Of a stretch of DNA of 44,711 nt, positions 15,882 to 24,727 are shown in pieces. The notes under the pieces are model-generated. The model was not told the DNA's origin. It saw only the letters and a list, made by a program, of their open reading frames with translations, and searched no databases. This DNA is from Methanolinea sp. UBA275. GTDB lineage: Archaea > Halobacteriota > Methanomicrobia > Methanomicrobiales > Methanospirillaceae. Position numbers and translations under genes: made by a program. Positions within the stretch are counted from its first letter, which is position 1. Every line of letters begins with the position of its first letter. The DNA lies in contig DAWU01000045.1 of the NCBI GenBank assembly GCA_002506105.1, forward strand, positions 1-44,711. The letters run 5' to 3'.

Positions 15882-17144
15882 ATGAAATCATCTGCCTTCA
15901 TCCTTTGTATAGGAGTACTTCTGTGTGCTGCAATTCTTGCAGGATGCACGTCAACGAAAGCCCCGGAGAGCCCCGTGGTTACGACCACCCCCACCCCCGC
16001 TCTTCCTGCAGACATGATGTTTGTCAGCGAGGACTATCCCCCGCTCAATTATGTGGAGAACGGGACGATCAAAGGCATCTCCGTGGATATTCTACGGGGA
16101 GTTCTTCGCGAGATGGATGCCCCGGTCTCCTCCGACACGATTAGGGTACTACCCTGGTCAAAGGCCTACGAAACTGCGCTGTTGCGCAACAATACCGCCG
16201 TATTCGCCACAGTCCGCCTCCCTGAGAGGGAGCCCCTCTTCAAGTGGGCTGGGCCGCTCGACTCTGAAAGAAAAGTGATATTTTCACTCCGGGATAATCC
16301 CCCGGCAATCGCTTCACCTGCCGATCTGAACCACTACACAATCGGCGTCGTGAAAGACGACTCGGCACACCTCCAGCTCCTCGAACTCAGGGTGAACGCC
16401 TCAAAGATCTATGCCTATCCGACTGCCCCGAGCCTCATCTCCGCAGCACAGGAGAAGGCGATCGATCTCTGGTGCTATGGTGAGGCGGCGGGCAGGTACA
16501 TGAGCAGGAAAGTAACGGGAGATCCCAACTATTTCGTGGTCGTATACTCACTCGAATCCCAGGATCACTATTTTGCGTTCAACAGGAACACCTCCGACCA
16601 GTACGTCGCAGAGTTCCAGGAAGCCCTTGACACACTCCGCGACCAGCCGGATGACACAGGAATCACCGAGTACCAGAGAATCATGTACCATTACCTCGGC
16701 GTCTCCTGTGTCCAGAATCCTCCGGTCTCGAGGGAGCAGGTGACCGGGCTCGTGAACTTCACCGCTGATGAGCTGGAAAAAGACACTCCCGGCACAATTG
16801 CCCGGATCAATGCAGGGGAGCACCCATTCTGGGACCGTGAGAACAGGGCTCTCTATGTCTTTGTATACGACACAAATGTCACCATTGTCGCCGAAGCCGA
16901 CAATCCCCGCCTGGTCGGAGCAGAGATGAAGGGAAAGACTGATGTTGCCGGCACTCCGTTCCGCGATCAGATAGTTGAGAAGGCGCTCGTCGGCGGGAGT
17001 GGATGGGTTGACTATATCTGGATGATTCCCGGAGAGAACGGGGTCTATTACAAGTCAGCGTATTGCCGGCTGGTCAGGGGGAGCGATGGAGTGGCATATA
17101 TCGTAAGCAGCGGGATGTATACGCCGTGTGAAGCGGGAGCGTGA
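15882..17144 (+). CDS. Lipoprotein with solute-binding and Cache domains
   Basis: 420 residues. A lipobox (AAILAGC, Cys at about 22) and a Thr/Pro linker precede a type-3 periplasmic-binding fold (about residues 45-265: SEDYPPLNYVENGTIKGISVD, then AVFATVRLPEREPLFKWAGPL and a later IDLWCYGEAAG). A helical link (DELEKDTPGTIARINAGEHPFW) leads into a Cache-type domain (about 290-418: LYVFVYDTNVTIVAEADNPRLVGAEMKG in pieces, and VEKALVGGSGWVDYIWM). No transmembrane helix follows and no permease is adjacent, so it probably acts as a tethered sensor or presents ligand to a chemoreceptor or kinase. Composite proteins of this kind occur in Methanomicrobiales. Confidence 0.85.
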   Translation: MKSSAFILCIGVLLCAAILAGCTSTKAPESPVVTTTPTPALPADMMFVSEDYPPLNYVENGTIKGISVDILRGVLREMDAPVSSDTIRVLPWSKAYETALLRNNTAVFATVRLPEREPLFKWAGPLDSERKVIFSLRDNPPAIASPADLNHYTIGVVKDDSAHLQLLELRVNASKIYAYPTAPSLISAAQEKAIDLWCYGEAAGRYMSRKVTGDPNYFVVVYSLESQDHYFAFNRNTSDQYVAEFQEALDTLRDQPDDTGITEYQRIMYHYLGVSCVQNPPVSREQVTGLVNFTADELEKDTPGTIARINAGEHPFWDRENRALYVFVYDTNVTIVAEADNPRLVGAEMKGKTDVAGTPFRDQIVEKALVGGSGWVDYIWMIPGENGVYYKSAYCRLVRGSDGVAYIVSSGMYTPCEAGA

Positions 17145-17265
17145 AGTCCCGGATCATTCCATTTTCATAGCCATATTCCCCTTTTCACTCAGATCTTACT
17201 CCTTCGTATATGCAGGATGCGAAGAAAAAAATAGGGGGTACATTGAGAAAAATGAGATTTTTTCT

Positions 17266-20200
17266 TCAACGCACGATCACGCGGCGGGAGGTTGTACTCT
17301 CACCAATAGAGTTTGTGACGGTGAGAGAGACCGAGTATGTCCCTGGCACCGTGAAGGTATTGACCGGGTTCCGGAGTGTTGATGTCTGCCCGTCACCGAA
17401 GTCCCACTGCCATCCGGTCGGGCCGTTGAAGGATCGATCCGTGAACTGAACGCTCATCGGGGAGGATCCAAAGGTCTTGTTCATGGCAAAGAAGCTGACC
17501 GGAGACCGGGTTGCCGGTCCAGGCGGGATTGTGGGGGTCGTGGTGACAGAGGGGGTCGGGGTAGTCGGAGGTGAATAGGGGGGGAACACACGTGACGGCC
17601 TCACCCATACATACGACGTGAACGAATCGCTCCCGCCACTGTTGGATGCCGTCAGCCTCGTGATATACCTCCCGGCAGTCGCATAAACGTGGGTCGGGTT
17701 CTGCTCTGAAGAGGTGTTCCCGTCGCCGAAGTCCCACTGCCATGCGATCGGACTACCTGTCGAGCGGTCTGAGAACCTTACGGTAAGGGGGGCATATCCC
17801 ATCATGGGTGCTGTGGAGAAGCGGGCATCGGGTGGTGTGCCTGATGGATCCACCTGGATATACCCAATCTTCGTGATTGACGCCTCACCTCCCTCATTTC
17901 CGGCGATAAGTGACACGGTATAGGAACCCGGGAACGGATACGTATGAGAAATGCTGGATGTCACATTCTCCCAGGATGACGACCCGTCGCCAAAGTCCCA
18001 GAACCTGGTGGTGATGATCCCGGCAGAGGTGTCTGTGAACATGACAGAGAGCGGAGCATCTCCTGACACCGGTGTGGCTTCAAAGTCCGGAACGGGGGGA
18101 AGGGACTGTGTGACATTGATGTAATAGGGCTTTGTGAGGGACCCTGACCCGTACACGCTGTTCACGGTCAGGGTGACGTTATAGAGGCCGGGATTCTCGT
18201 ATGTGTGGTAGAGCCAGCTTCCGGTCCCGCTCGTCCCGTCACCAAAGTCCCAGATGAACTCTTCATAGTACCAGGCATAGGGAACGCTCTCCCAGAACTC
18301 TACCTCGTGAGGAGCGTTCCCCTCATGAGGGTATGCGTTGAAATCCACATCGGGCGGCGGGGGATTGACACGGATATAGTCCTCCTTTGTGATGGTATCG
18401 GTCTCATTTGTCCTGCTGACCGTGAGCGTGACCGAGTAGTTCCCCGGGTCCGTGTAGGTCACGACAGGATTTTTCTCGGAGGAGAACTCGTTGCCATAAT
18501 AGGGAACTGCCTCCTTGGTTCCGGCGTCCCGTATCGGATAATAGGAGTCCTTCTCAAAGACCCACGACCATGCACCAGGATTTCCGGTCGAAGCATCGCT
18601 GAACTGGACTGATACGGGCACAGTACCACTGGTCACGTTGGAGGTAAAGTTTGCCTTGAGAGGGGCAACTGTCCCCACGATCACGTAGGCCATCCTGCTT
18701 ACCGAACTCTCTCCCTCAATGTTGGTGACCGTGAGATTCACGGTGTAGGAGCCGCCCGAGAGGTACTCGTGCACAGGGTTCTTCTCAGTCGAGGTGGATC
18801 CGTCCCCAAAAGCCCATGAGTACGAGAGAGGCAGAGAGCCTGACGACTGATCAACGAAACTGACAGAGAGGGGGGCGTCTCCGCTCCTCGGGATGGCAGA
18901 GAAGTCTGCAATCGGGGGAAGGATCTCGGTCCATGCGGTGCTGGTCACCAGGGTTTCATTGATAAGCCCGGTCGTTCCGACAGTCTTTGTGCCGAGGGTG
19001 TAGCTCCTTGATTGAGTAAGCCCCGTGGCAGTATAGGACTGTATTCCTTTTGCCACGTCCTCCTGGTATGCCCCGTCCAGGTACACCATCACGTGGGAGA
19101 AGTCAGATGTTGCCGGATCGGTCCAGTTCCAGGTTATCCTGTCCAGCTGGCTGGAGGTCGCATGGAGGTCGCTGACGCTTTCGGGAGGGATTTTGGGAGC
19201 GGAGCCGAAAGCATAGAGGTTACCATCCCTGCTCCCGATATACACGACACCATCTGCAATGGCAGGGCTGGAATATATTTCGTCCCCGGTCACAGAGCTC
19301 CAGAGGAGTGTTCCTGTTGCCGCGTCCAGGGCATACAGGTTGTTATCGTAACACCCGACATAGACGACATCGTTCGCGATTGCCGGGCTGGAATGAATCG
19401 CACCTCCGGTTTCGTAGGTCCAGATGAGGGTTCCCGTCTCTGCATCAAGAGCATAAAGGTTGTTATCATCGCTTCCGAAATAGACGACACCATGTGCGAC
19501 TGCAGGGCTGGAGAACACAGCGTCGCCGGTTGTGTAATTCCAGAGGAGTGCTCCTGTTGCTGCGTCCAGGGCATAGACGTTCCTGTCAAAACTTCCGATA
19601 TACACGACCCCGTCAGCGACCGCCGGACTGCAGTCGATGCTATCACCGGTCGTGTAATTCCAGAGCAGACCTCCGGTTATGGCATCCAGGGCATAGACGT
19701 TCCTGTCAAAACTTCCGATATACACGACTCCGTCAGCGACCGCCGGGCTGGAATACACATAGTCCCCTGTCGTGTAGTTCCAGAGCTGGCCTCCGGTTAT
19801 GGCATCCAGGGCATAGATATTCCCATCACTGTTTCCAATATAGACGACTCCGTGTGCTACTGCAGGGCTGGAATAGGTATAGTCCCCCATCGTGTAATTC
19901 CAGATGTGCAATCCTGTTGCCGCATCAAGGGCATAGACATTCTTATCACAGCTTGCACCATAGAGGATCCCGTTCACGACCGCAGGGCTTGACTCCACCC
20001 AGTCTCCTGTTGGATAATCCCAGAGAAGATTGCCGGTTCCTGCATCGAGTGCGTAGGTGTTGTTGTCATAACTCCCGAAATAGACGACACCATCTGCCAC
20101 CGTGGCGGTTGACTCCACTTCGTTCCCGGTGGTAAAGTTCCAGAGAAGCGTCCCGTCCGGCCTTGTCCCGCCGTCATCATAGACACCGGAATTCTCAAGG

Positions 20201-22104
20201 TCTGATCGGAATTTCCAACCCTTGGAAGCCGGGATCGTCCATGCTGTGTCGGTCACCATGGTCTGGTTGATCTTTCCGTTCTTACCAACGGTCTTGATAC
20301 CGAGGGTATAGGCTGTCTCCGGATCAAGCCCGGTGGCGGTGTAGGTCTCGGTCCCCTTCAGCACAATCTTCCGAAATCCCCCGTCCACATACACAAGGAC
20401 ATGGGAGAGGTCATCAGATGCAGGATCCGTCCACGTCCAGGTGATAGAGTCCTTCTCGCTGGTGGTGCTGTGGAGATCGCTCACACTCGCCGGAGGTTTC
20501 ATCTCGCCGGAGGACACCACCCAGACCTGGCAGCCTGTATAGGGATTTGCAGTTCCTACGACTATCCCCTCCGGGGTTGTGAGCATCGTCCGGAACCCGT
20601 AGTTGTTCGGATCCCCAAATCCGTTCAGGTTGACGGGAACCCAGTGTTCTCCGTCAGGGCTCGTCCAGAGGTCTGCTCCCCCAAAGTTATTTGCCAGGAT
20701 CTTGACCAGGGAGATAATGTAGGATCTGTCCATATTCCACTCATGCATATTGGATATCTCCATGAGTCCCATCAGGAAGGCCCCTGTCTCCTGGTGCCAT
20801 TCGTCCTCTTCCGGGGGATCTTGTGAAGTGATTGCCGCCATGAGAATCTCGTATCCCCCGGGGACTTCGTCGATAAACCGGGCAATGGAGAAGATGTCGT
20901 AACTCCCGAGATAGAGGTTCCCGTTGTACTCCTCGAAGGACCATGCGTAAAGGTTGAAGGGATTGGCATACCCTGACGGCCAGCCGCTCACAGGGGGATC
21001 GCGGGGGTCGGTCGGGATCTTTGGTTCCTCGTCACCGACGACCAGTTCCCACGTGTCTCCGGTATCTACCCGTATCACGTCGAATCCTTTGACACCCTCG
21101 GTACCGGTCGCAAACGGGAGGTTCATCGACCCAACATAGAGATCGCCGTTGTACTCCCGGATCGTACCTCCAAGGACATTCCAGGCATCCCCGGCTCCCC
21201 CGGAGACCACTCTTACCCAGTCACCGGGTCCAGAAGGTTCCGCGGTCGTGCTCCTCCATACCTCAAACCCGTTCGTCTCTGATGGGCCGATGGGATTTCC
21301 GGTCCCCGCATACAGGTACCCGTTGAAGCTCCTCAAGGAAGCCGTCTGGAAGTCTGCAACCTTCACCCAGGTGTCCGTGGTGGCGGAGGGAGATGACGAT
21401 GCGAAGATCCCGTCGCCGGTTCCCACGTAAAGCGTTCCATTGTGCGATGTGATCGCCCTCGTGTCCCTGCTTGGGATGCTGTCCGTGTTCACCTTTTCCC
21501 ACGTCGTTCCATCAGTCGATCGTAGAAGGAGAGTCCGCCCGAATCCAAATCCGACACCTGCATAGATTGCCTCTGCCCCGTTGGAATCAGTAAAGGTGGT
21601 CATGGCACGGTACCCGATCCCCTCCGGGTAGGTATATCCGTTTGCAGGATTGACGAACGTGGATGCCTGATGCACCTTGGTCCAGAATCCCTCGTGGTAC
21701 TTCCAGATCTCGCCCCTCATATCGTCCGACCATAAAACTGTCTCCTCCTGCGAAGGAAGTGTGTGGTTGGGGAGGACGAGCGGTGGTGGAGGCGACCCAG
21801 CCGGAGTCGTCAGGAAGGAGAGCGTCCAGTTTTCAGGGAATGCTCCCTCCGCTTTCATTGCCTGGGCCACAAAATAGGGAATGTTCCGCCCGGTTCCCAC
21901 ATACAGGTCCCCGCCGAACTCGGCAACGGACCATGCATAATTGTTCATCGGGTCCCCAAATCCTCCATCACTGATCTTTTGAAGCCTGGTGAGCGCTGAT
22001 GCATCTTCCTCCGCAGAAGCGAATCCGACCAGGAGTATGACAATGATGACGAGTGCCAGGAACCAGATTCCCGTTATTACTCTCGCATTATCATGGTGTT
22101 TCAT
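17266..22104 (-). CDS. Giant secreted PQQ-repeat, Fn3-like and PKD-domain protein
   Basis: 1,612 residues from the ATG at 22104, preferred over 22125 because GGGGGG-type SD sequence lies just upstream. Order: signal or anchor helix; a first propeller-like region (about 30-500) with repeated YNGDLYVG motifs; an Fn3-like module (SVSDLHSTTS, WTWTDPASDD); eight 40-residue PQQ-type repeats (SSPAVADGVVYIGS, NVYALDA); a second, very similar Fn3-like module; six PKD domains with WDFGDG cores; a Thr/Pro linker before the last PKD. There is no obvious C-terminal anchor. This is a large extracellular adhesion or structural protein and shares PQQ and PKD modules with the 839-residue protein at 4711-7230. 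Confidence 0.87.
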   Translation of the reverse strand: MKHHDNARVITGIWFLALVIIVILLVGFASAEEDASALTRLQKISDGGFGDPMNNYAWSVAEFGGDLYVGTGRNIPYFVAQAMKAEGAFPENWTLSFLTTPAGSPPPPLVLPNHTLPSQEETVLWSDDMRGEIWKYHEGFWTKVHQASTFVNPANGYTYPEGIGYRAMTTFTDSNGAEAIYAGVGFGFGRTLLLRSTDGTTWEKVNTDSIPSRDTRAITSHNGTLYVGTGDGIFASSSPSATTDTWVKVADFQTASLRSFNGYLYAGTGNPIGPSETNGFEVWRSTTAEPSGPGDWVRVVSGGAGDAWNVLGGTIREYNGDLYVGSMNLPFATGTEGVKGFDVIRVDTGDTWELVVGDEEPKIPTDPRDPPVSGWPSGYANPFNLYAWSFEEYNGNLYLGSYDIFSIARFIDEVPGGYEILMAAITSQDPPEEDEWHQETGAFLMGLMEISNMHEWNMDRSYIISLVKILANNFGGADLWTSPDGEHWVPVNLNGFGDPNNYGFRTMLTTPEGIVVGTANPYTGCQVWVVSSGEMKPPASVSDLHSTTSEKDSITWTWTDPASDDLSHVLVYVDGGFRKIVLKGTETYTATGLDPETAYTLGIKTVGKNGKINQTMVTDTAWTIPASKGWKFRSDLENSGVYDDGGTRPDGTLLWNFTTGNEVESTATVADGVVYFGSYDNNTYALDAGTGNLLWDYPTGDWVESSPAVVNGILYGASCDKNVYALDAATGLHIWNYTMGDYTYSSPAVAHGVVYIGNSDGNIYALDAITGGQLWNYTTGDYVYSSPAVADGVVYIGSFDRNVYALDAITGGLLWNYTTGDSIDCSPAVADGVVYIGSFDRNVYALDAATGALLWNYTTGDAVFSSPAVAHGVVYFGSDDNNLYALDAETGTLIWTYETGGAIHSSPAIANDVVYVGCYDNNLYALDAATGTLLWSSVTGDEIYSSPAIADGVVYIGSRDGNLYAFGSAPKIPPESVSDLHATSSQLDRITWNWTDPATSDFSHVMVYLDGAYQEDVAKGIQSYTATGLTQSRSYTLGTKTVGTTGLINETLVTSTAWTEILPPIADFSAIPRSGDAPLSVSFVDQSSGSLPLSYSWAFGDGSTSTEKNPVHEYLSGGSYTVNLTVTNIEGESSVSRMAYVIVGTVAPLKANFTSNVTSGTVPVSVQFSDASTGNPGAWSWVFEKDSYYPIRDAGTKEAVPYYGNEFSSEKNPVVTYTDPGNYSVTLTVSRTNETDTITKEDYIRVNPPPPDVDFNAYPHEGNAPHEVEFWESVPYAWYYEEFIWDFGDGTSGTGSWLYHTYENPGLYNVTLTVNSVYGSGSLTKPYYINVTQSLPPVPDFEATPVSGDAPLSVMFTDTSAGIITTRFWDFGDGSSSWENVTSSISHTYPFPGSYTVSLIAGNEGGEASITKIGYIQVDPSGTPPDARFSTAPMMGYAPLTVRFSDRSTGSPIAWQWDFGDGNTSSEQNPTHVYATAGRYITRLTASNSGGSDSFTSYVWVRPSRVFPPYSPPTTPTPSVTTTPTIPPGPATRSPVSFFAMNKTFGSSPMSVQFTDRSFNGPTGWQWDFGDGQTSTLRNPVNTFTVPGTYSVSLTVTNSIGESTTSRRVIVR
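19200..20160 (-). repeat. 120-bp coding tandem repeats (PQQ units)
   Basis: Eight 120-base units encode the propeller repeats. Two adjacent units (around 19560-19625 and 19680-19745) are almost identical over more than 60 bases at exactly 120 bases offset, differing mainly at third positions. Others are clearly diverged. This points to recent duplication or gene conversion within the array. Confidence 0.85.
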
Positions 22105-22418
22105 AGGTGCCCCCCTTCCGGTCAAGGGTGGCGAGGGTATGGAGAAATTCAGGGGCCCGGGCAGTGCGTCTATTGCTGGATTTGTGAGAGCGGGATACCC
22201 GGATTGATTCGATGTATAGGTTCACCAGGATTTACACTGAATTCCAGCCACATGGCTCTCAAATCGTATACTCTCCCGGATTTTTCGGGAGCGAATCTCT
22301 GCCATGGATCCCTGGTAACCAGGATCTCAGTCTTCGTCTTTGGTACCTCTTGCCTGCCCCTGATTCGTTCCGTGCCACCTTGACCGAAAACAGGTAAATT
22401 GTACTCTCCTTATGCCAG

Positions 22419-22427
22419 TATATAAAA
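22419..22427 (-). promoter_or_regulatory. TATA box upstream of the giant surface-protein gene
   Basis: On the minus strand the sequence reads AAAGTTTTATATACTGGC, a near-ideal archaeal TATA box. A start near 22398 would give a leader of roughly 290 bases before the ATG at 22104. The leader begins TTTACCTG and contains TCAAGGTGGCA at 22383-22373. The remaining sequence of 22105-22543 holds GGATCC- and CTCCCG-type short inverted repeats near 22275-22320 and no convincing gene. Confidence 0.6.
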
Positions 22428-22543
22428 CTTTTTGTGCTCCAAGGGCTATATGCCCGTAAAATGCCACAAGGCTCCTCTTCCACGGTGTTTTTTCAAAAAT
22501 CTCACGGGAGATTCGAGCCACTGACGGTAAAAAAATGCACATG

Positions 22544-22915
22544 TCATCCTGACCGGTGCCCGACCCGAAGCACCCTGTAAAGGTATGCATCAATATACGG
22601 GGCGAGGATTGCTCCAAGGAAAATCACGACTGTTTTCCACGAAAGGTTGAATGCAATGATCACATCCTGGATAATGATGAGCATAATCGCTATCACTCCA
22701 AGAATTATTGCGAGAGTCTGTGAGAGGACGGAGGGTTCATCAGGGCGAATTATGAAGAAGAAGACGAGGAAGAGAACGATAACAACCATCACGTACGCCA
22801 GCGGCTTGATCATTTCAGGTACCATATACCTCTGGGTAATCGTGAACAAATTGACAATAGCGATGAACACGATGAGGATGATCCACTGAACAGGGGTGAG
22901 GTGGTACCATTTCAT
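22544..22915 (-). CDS. Hypothetical membrane protein
   Basis: 123 residues from the ATG at 22915; a TTG three codons upstream is a less likely start. There are four hydrophobic helices: about residues 8-27, 33-55, 62-85 and 90-112. The loops are short and include EMIKPLAY and DEPSVLSQT. The tail RVLRVGHRSG is basic. No conserved catalytic residue is seen. The gene has no SD and follows the structured element at 22987-23098, which would lie in its leader if transcription comes from upstream. Family not recognised. Confidence 0.65.
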   Translation of the reverse strand: MKWYHLTPVQWIILIVFIAIVNLFTITQRYMVPEMIKPLAYVMVVIVLFLVFFFIIRPDEPSVLSQTLAIILGVIAIMLIIIQDVIIAFNLSWKTVVIFLGAILAPYIDAYLYRVLRVGHRSG

Positions 22916-22986
22916 GGAGATCAAATTGGCCGTTTCAATAATAATGCCTCTTCGCTGTGTTATGGGGGGAAATGAATTGAGGTCGT

Positions 22987-23098
22987 TCTCTCCCTATCAA
23001 TCCAGTCACTTAACCGCCGCCGAGGCCCCCCTTCGGGGGTGGCGGCGTGCATCGCATAAGTGGATGTGGGGTTGGAAAGCCCCCATAAAATGGAGAGG
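22987..23098. ncRNA. Candidate structured RNA element with nested stems
   Basis: Four helices nest cleanly. An outer stem pairs TCTCTCC (22987-22993) with GGAGAGG (23092-23098). A second pairs CACTTA (23007-23012) with TAAGTG (23057-23062). Inside it is a hairpin CGCCGCC (23015-23021) with GGCGGCG (23041-23047), topped by C- and G-runs around a TTCG loop. A fourth hairpin, TGGGG/CCCCA (23067-23071, 23081-23085), sits between the second and outer stems. It is far more GC-rich than its flanks. The strand is undecided: on minus it would be a leader element about 70 bases before the gene at 22544-22915. I do not recognise a known class. Confidence 0.5.
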
Positions 23099-23195
23099 GT
23101 TCGTTAATATGTCAAAATGGTGAATATTTCCAAAGATCCTGTCAGTCAATGATTTTTTTTCTATTGGATCTCTTCCCTGAAGCATCGGAAAATAT

Positions 23196-24380
23196 TCAGC
23201 GAATGATCTTTTTCAGTTCCTCTATCGTGAGCATAGGATCTGCCTTATGGATCATACGGTGGCAGTTCTGGCAGATGGGAACACACCCATTCTCCTGGTC
23301 CCTCCCTCCTTTCAATACAGGGTCCGGGCAGTGGATCTCGATAGATCCCTCGCCATATGTTCCGTACTTTTCCGCAAAACTGAACCCACATACGGCACAG
23401 TTCGTGCCATGACTCCTGATGGTCCGGATCCTTATCAGCGGATCCTGTTCTTTGCAGGTATCACTGGATCTTTCTTTAGAACCGAAAGAGGATCCGGCTG
23501 CGATCAGATCACCTGTTCCTTCAGGAACCACATCAAGGGGATACAGGATGAACCGTGTCAGATCCCCGATGAATTGCCCCGGTGTATGGGTGTGGTATGA
23601 GAACCTGCCAACGTACCGGAACCCGGGATCACGTTTTTTTCTCCTGTACAGCACCACAATCTCATTTCCCTCGCTCTCATGGTTGGTGATCAGCCCGCCA
23701 ATCTTTCCCTTAAATTGACCTTCAAGCTGGAGAACCTGCCCGTCAAAATGGTTGCGGAAGGAGATCCCATCCGGGCTTCTCTCCTCGGTTAAAAAGAGCC
23801 ACACGGAAGAAGTATCCTTCGGTATATGGATTCCATTCCTGATGTTGGCATCGGTGATCTGGAATGTATCTTTCAATTCCTCCCGGGAATAGATTTTCAG
23901 TAATTCAAGGGAACGGGAAGACCGTTTTTCCTCTTCGAAGAAGAGCAGGAACTTTGACGGTGACCGGGTTTTTTTGATCTTCATCTCTGGAGCCGTATCG
24001 TCGGATTCTGCATGGGTCTTGAAGAACACCGTCCATGCAGGGAACCGATCCTGGATAAGGTTCTGGAGATCGCTCTTCCAGACAAGGCGGGTCCTCGGAT
24101 TCTTTTCGATCAGCATTTCGAAATACGCCAGGTATTCGATGACTCCATGAGTGAGGATGACCTGCCTCTTCTCCCCGACCACCATGGTTTCAAGGTTGAA
24201 AAAAGGGCGGATTCCGACGGGGATTGCCATCTCGTGATGGATGAACGAGGACCGGTCCATCCTCTTGACTGCAACATTATCAGAAAGGATTCTCCAGGAA
24301 TGCGACTCACGCAGGATTGCCGGATCGGCATCCTCGTCCCGGCGTTGTTCAGCACCCCGCGATCGGCCGTGAGTACTCAT
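23196..24380 (-). CDS. HNH endonuclease with DUF3427-like region
   Basis: 394 residues. The C-terminal 70 residues form a zinc-bound HNH nuclease: CAVCGFSF, then SIEIHCPDPV and VPICQNCHRMIH, giving two Cys pairs and the HNH core. The middle (about 185-280) reads NGIHIPKDTSSVWLFLTEE, RNHFDGQVLQLEGQ and GNEIVVLYRRKKRDP, resembling DUF3427-type modules found beside HNH domains in McrA-like Type IV restriction enzymes. The N-terminal 170 residues are unassigned. A TATA-like CTTTTATCG about 30 bases upstream of the ATG predicts a short leader. No methyltransferase is adjacent, which fits a modification-dependent or solitary nuclease. Confidence 0.75.
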   Translation of the reverse strand: MSTHGRSRGAEQRRDEDADPAILRESHSWRILSDNVAVKRMDRSSFIHHEMAIPVGIRPFFNLETMVVGEKRQVILTHGVIEYLAYFEMLIEKNPRTRLVWKSDLQNLIQDRFPAWTVFFKTHAESDDTAPEMKIKKTRSPSKFLLFFEEEKRSSRSLELLKIYSREELKDTFQITDANIRNGIHIPKDTSSVWLFLTEERSPDGISFRNHFDGQVLQLEGQFKGKIGGLITNHESEGNEIVVLYRRKKRDPGFRYVGRFSYHTHTPGQFIGDLTRFILYPLDVVPEGTGDLIAAGSSFGSKERSSDTCKEQDPLIRIRTIRSHGTNCAVCGFSFAEKYGTYGEGSIEIHCPDPVLKGGRDQENGCVPICQNCHRMIHKADPMLTIEELKKIIR

Positions 24381-24727
24381 AAAAGCACCAGCATTGATGA
24401 TACGAAATCCGGACCGATAAAAGTTGTTTTCTATTTTGGTTCCACGTTTGTATATTGTGGAATCCTGCTATCATTCTCCCGGGTTACGCCTCACTACGGG
24501 AGATATCCTAGTGAATGATTGTGCCATGTCAGCATATCTGGTTGGTATTCACTCCAAAAACAACCGTGAACAATGCTCATATGATCAGGTACTGTAAGGG
24601 AATTCCTGGCCTTTTCACTTTCACTCCTCACCCGGCCTGAGCTCAAAGGATCTCCGGATCCTTCTCACATCATCTCAACTCCGGGCAACCATGCAGTTGA
24701 AAAACACCGGGAACGGGAGATGTTCAC
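24381..24727. other. Gene-free stretch with a stem-loop
   Basis: Contains the promoter of the HNH gene (about 24405-24415, minus) and a 7-bp inverted repeat TCTCCCG (24475-24481) with CGGGAGA (24497-24503), loop 15 bases. Around 24600-24680 it is unstructured and leads into the zinc-ribbon gene. No other gene is supported. Confidence 0.4.

Noticed and set aside
19012..20135. Long plus-strand ORFs (326 and 213 codons) opposite the PQQ array
   Set aside because: Antisense shadows of 120-bp coding repeats; their periodic sequence follows from the repeat, and the minus frame has the recognisable protein.
22360..22400. Possible third copy of the RNA element on the plus strand (GCCTG, GCCACCTTGA, CAGG in order)
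   Set aside because: No TATA box at the right distance, no CTATA/TATAG stem, no CCGTCAT or GTGCTTTTT run and no closing stem. Better explained as a complementary target site on the minus strand.
22981..23105. tRNA gene in the GC-rich intergenic island
   Set aside because: No cloverleaf: the acceptor, anticodon and T-loop landmarks are missing and the stems are long-range and nested instead.
24475..24503. Relationship between GGGTTACGCC here and near 32835
   Set aside because: An 11-base match between two intergenic sites is expected by chance many times in a window of this size and the flanks do not align.
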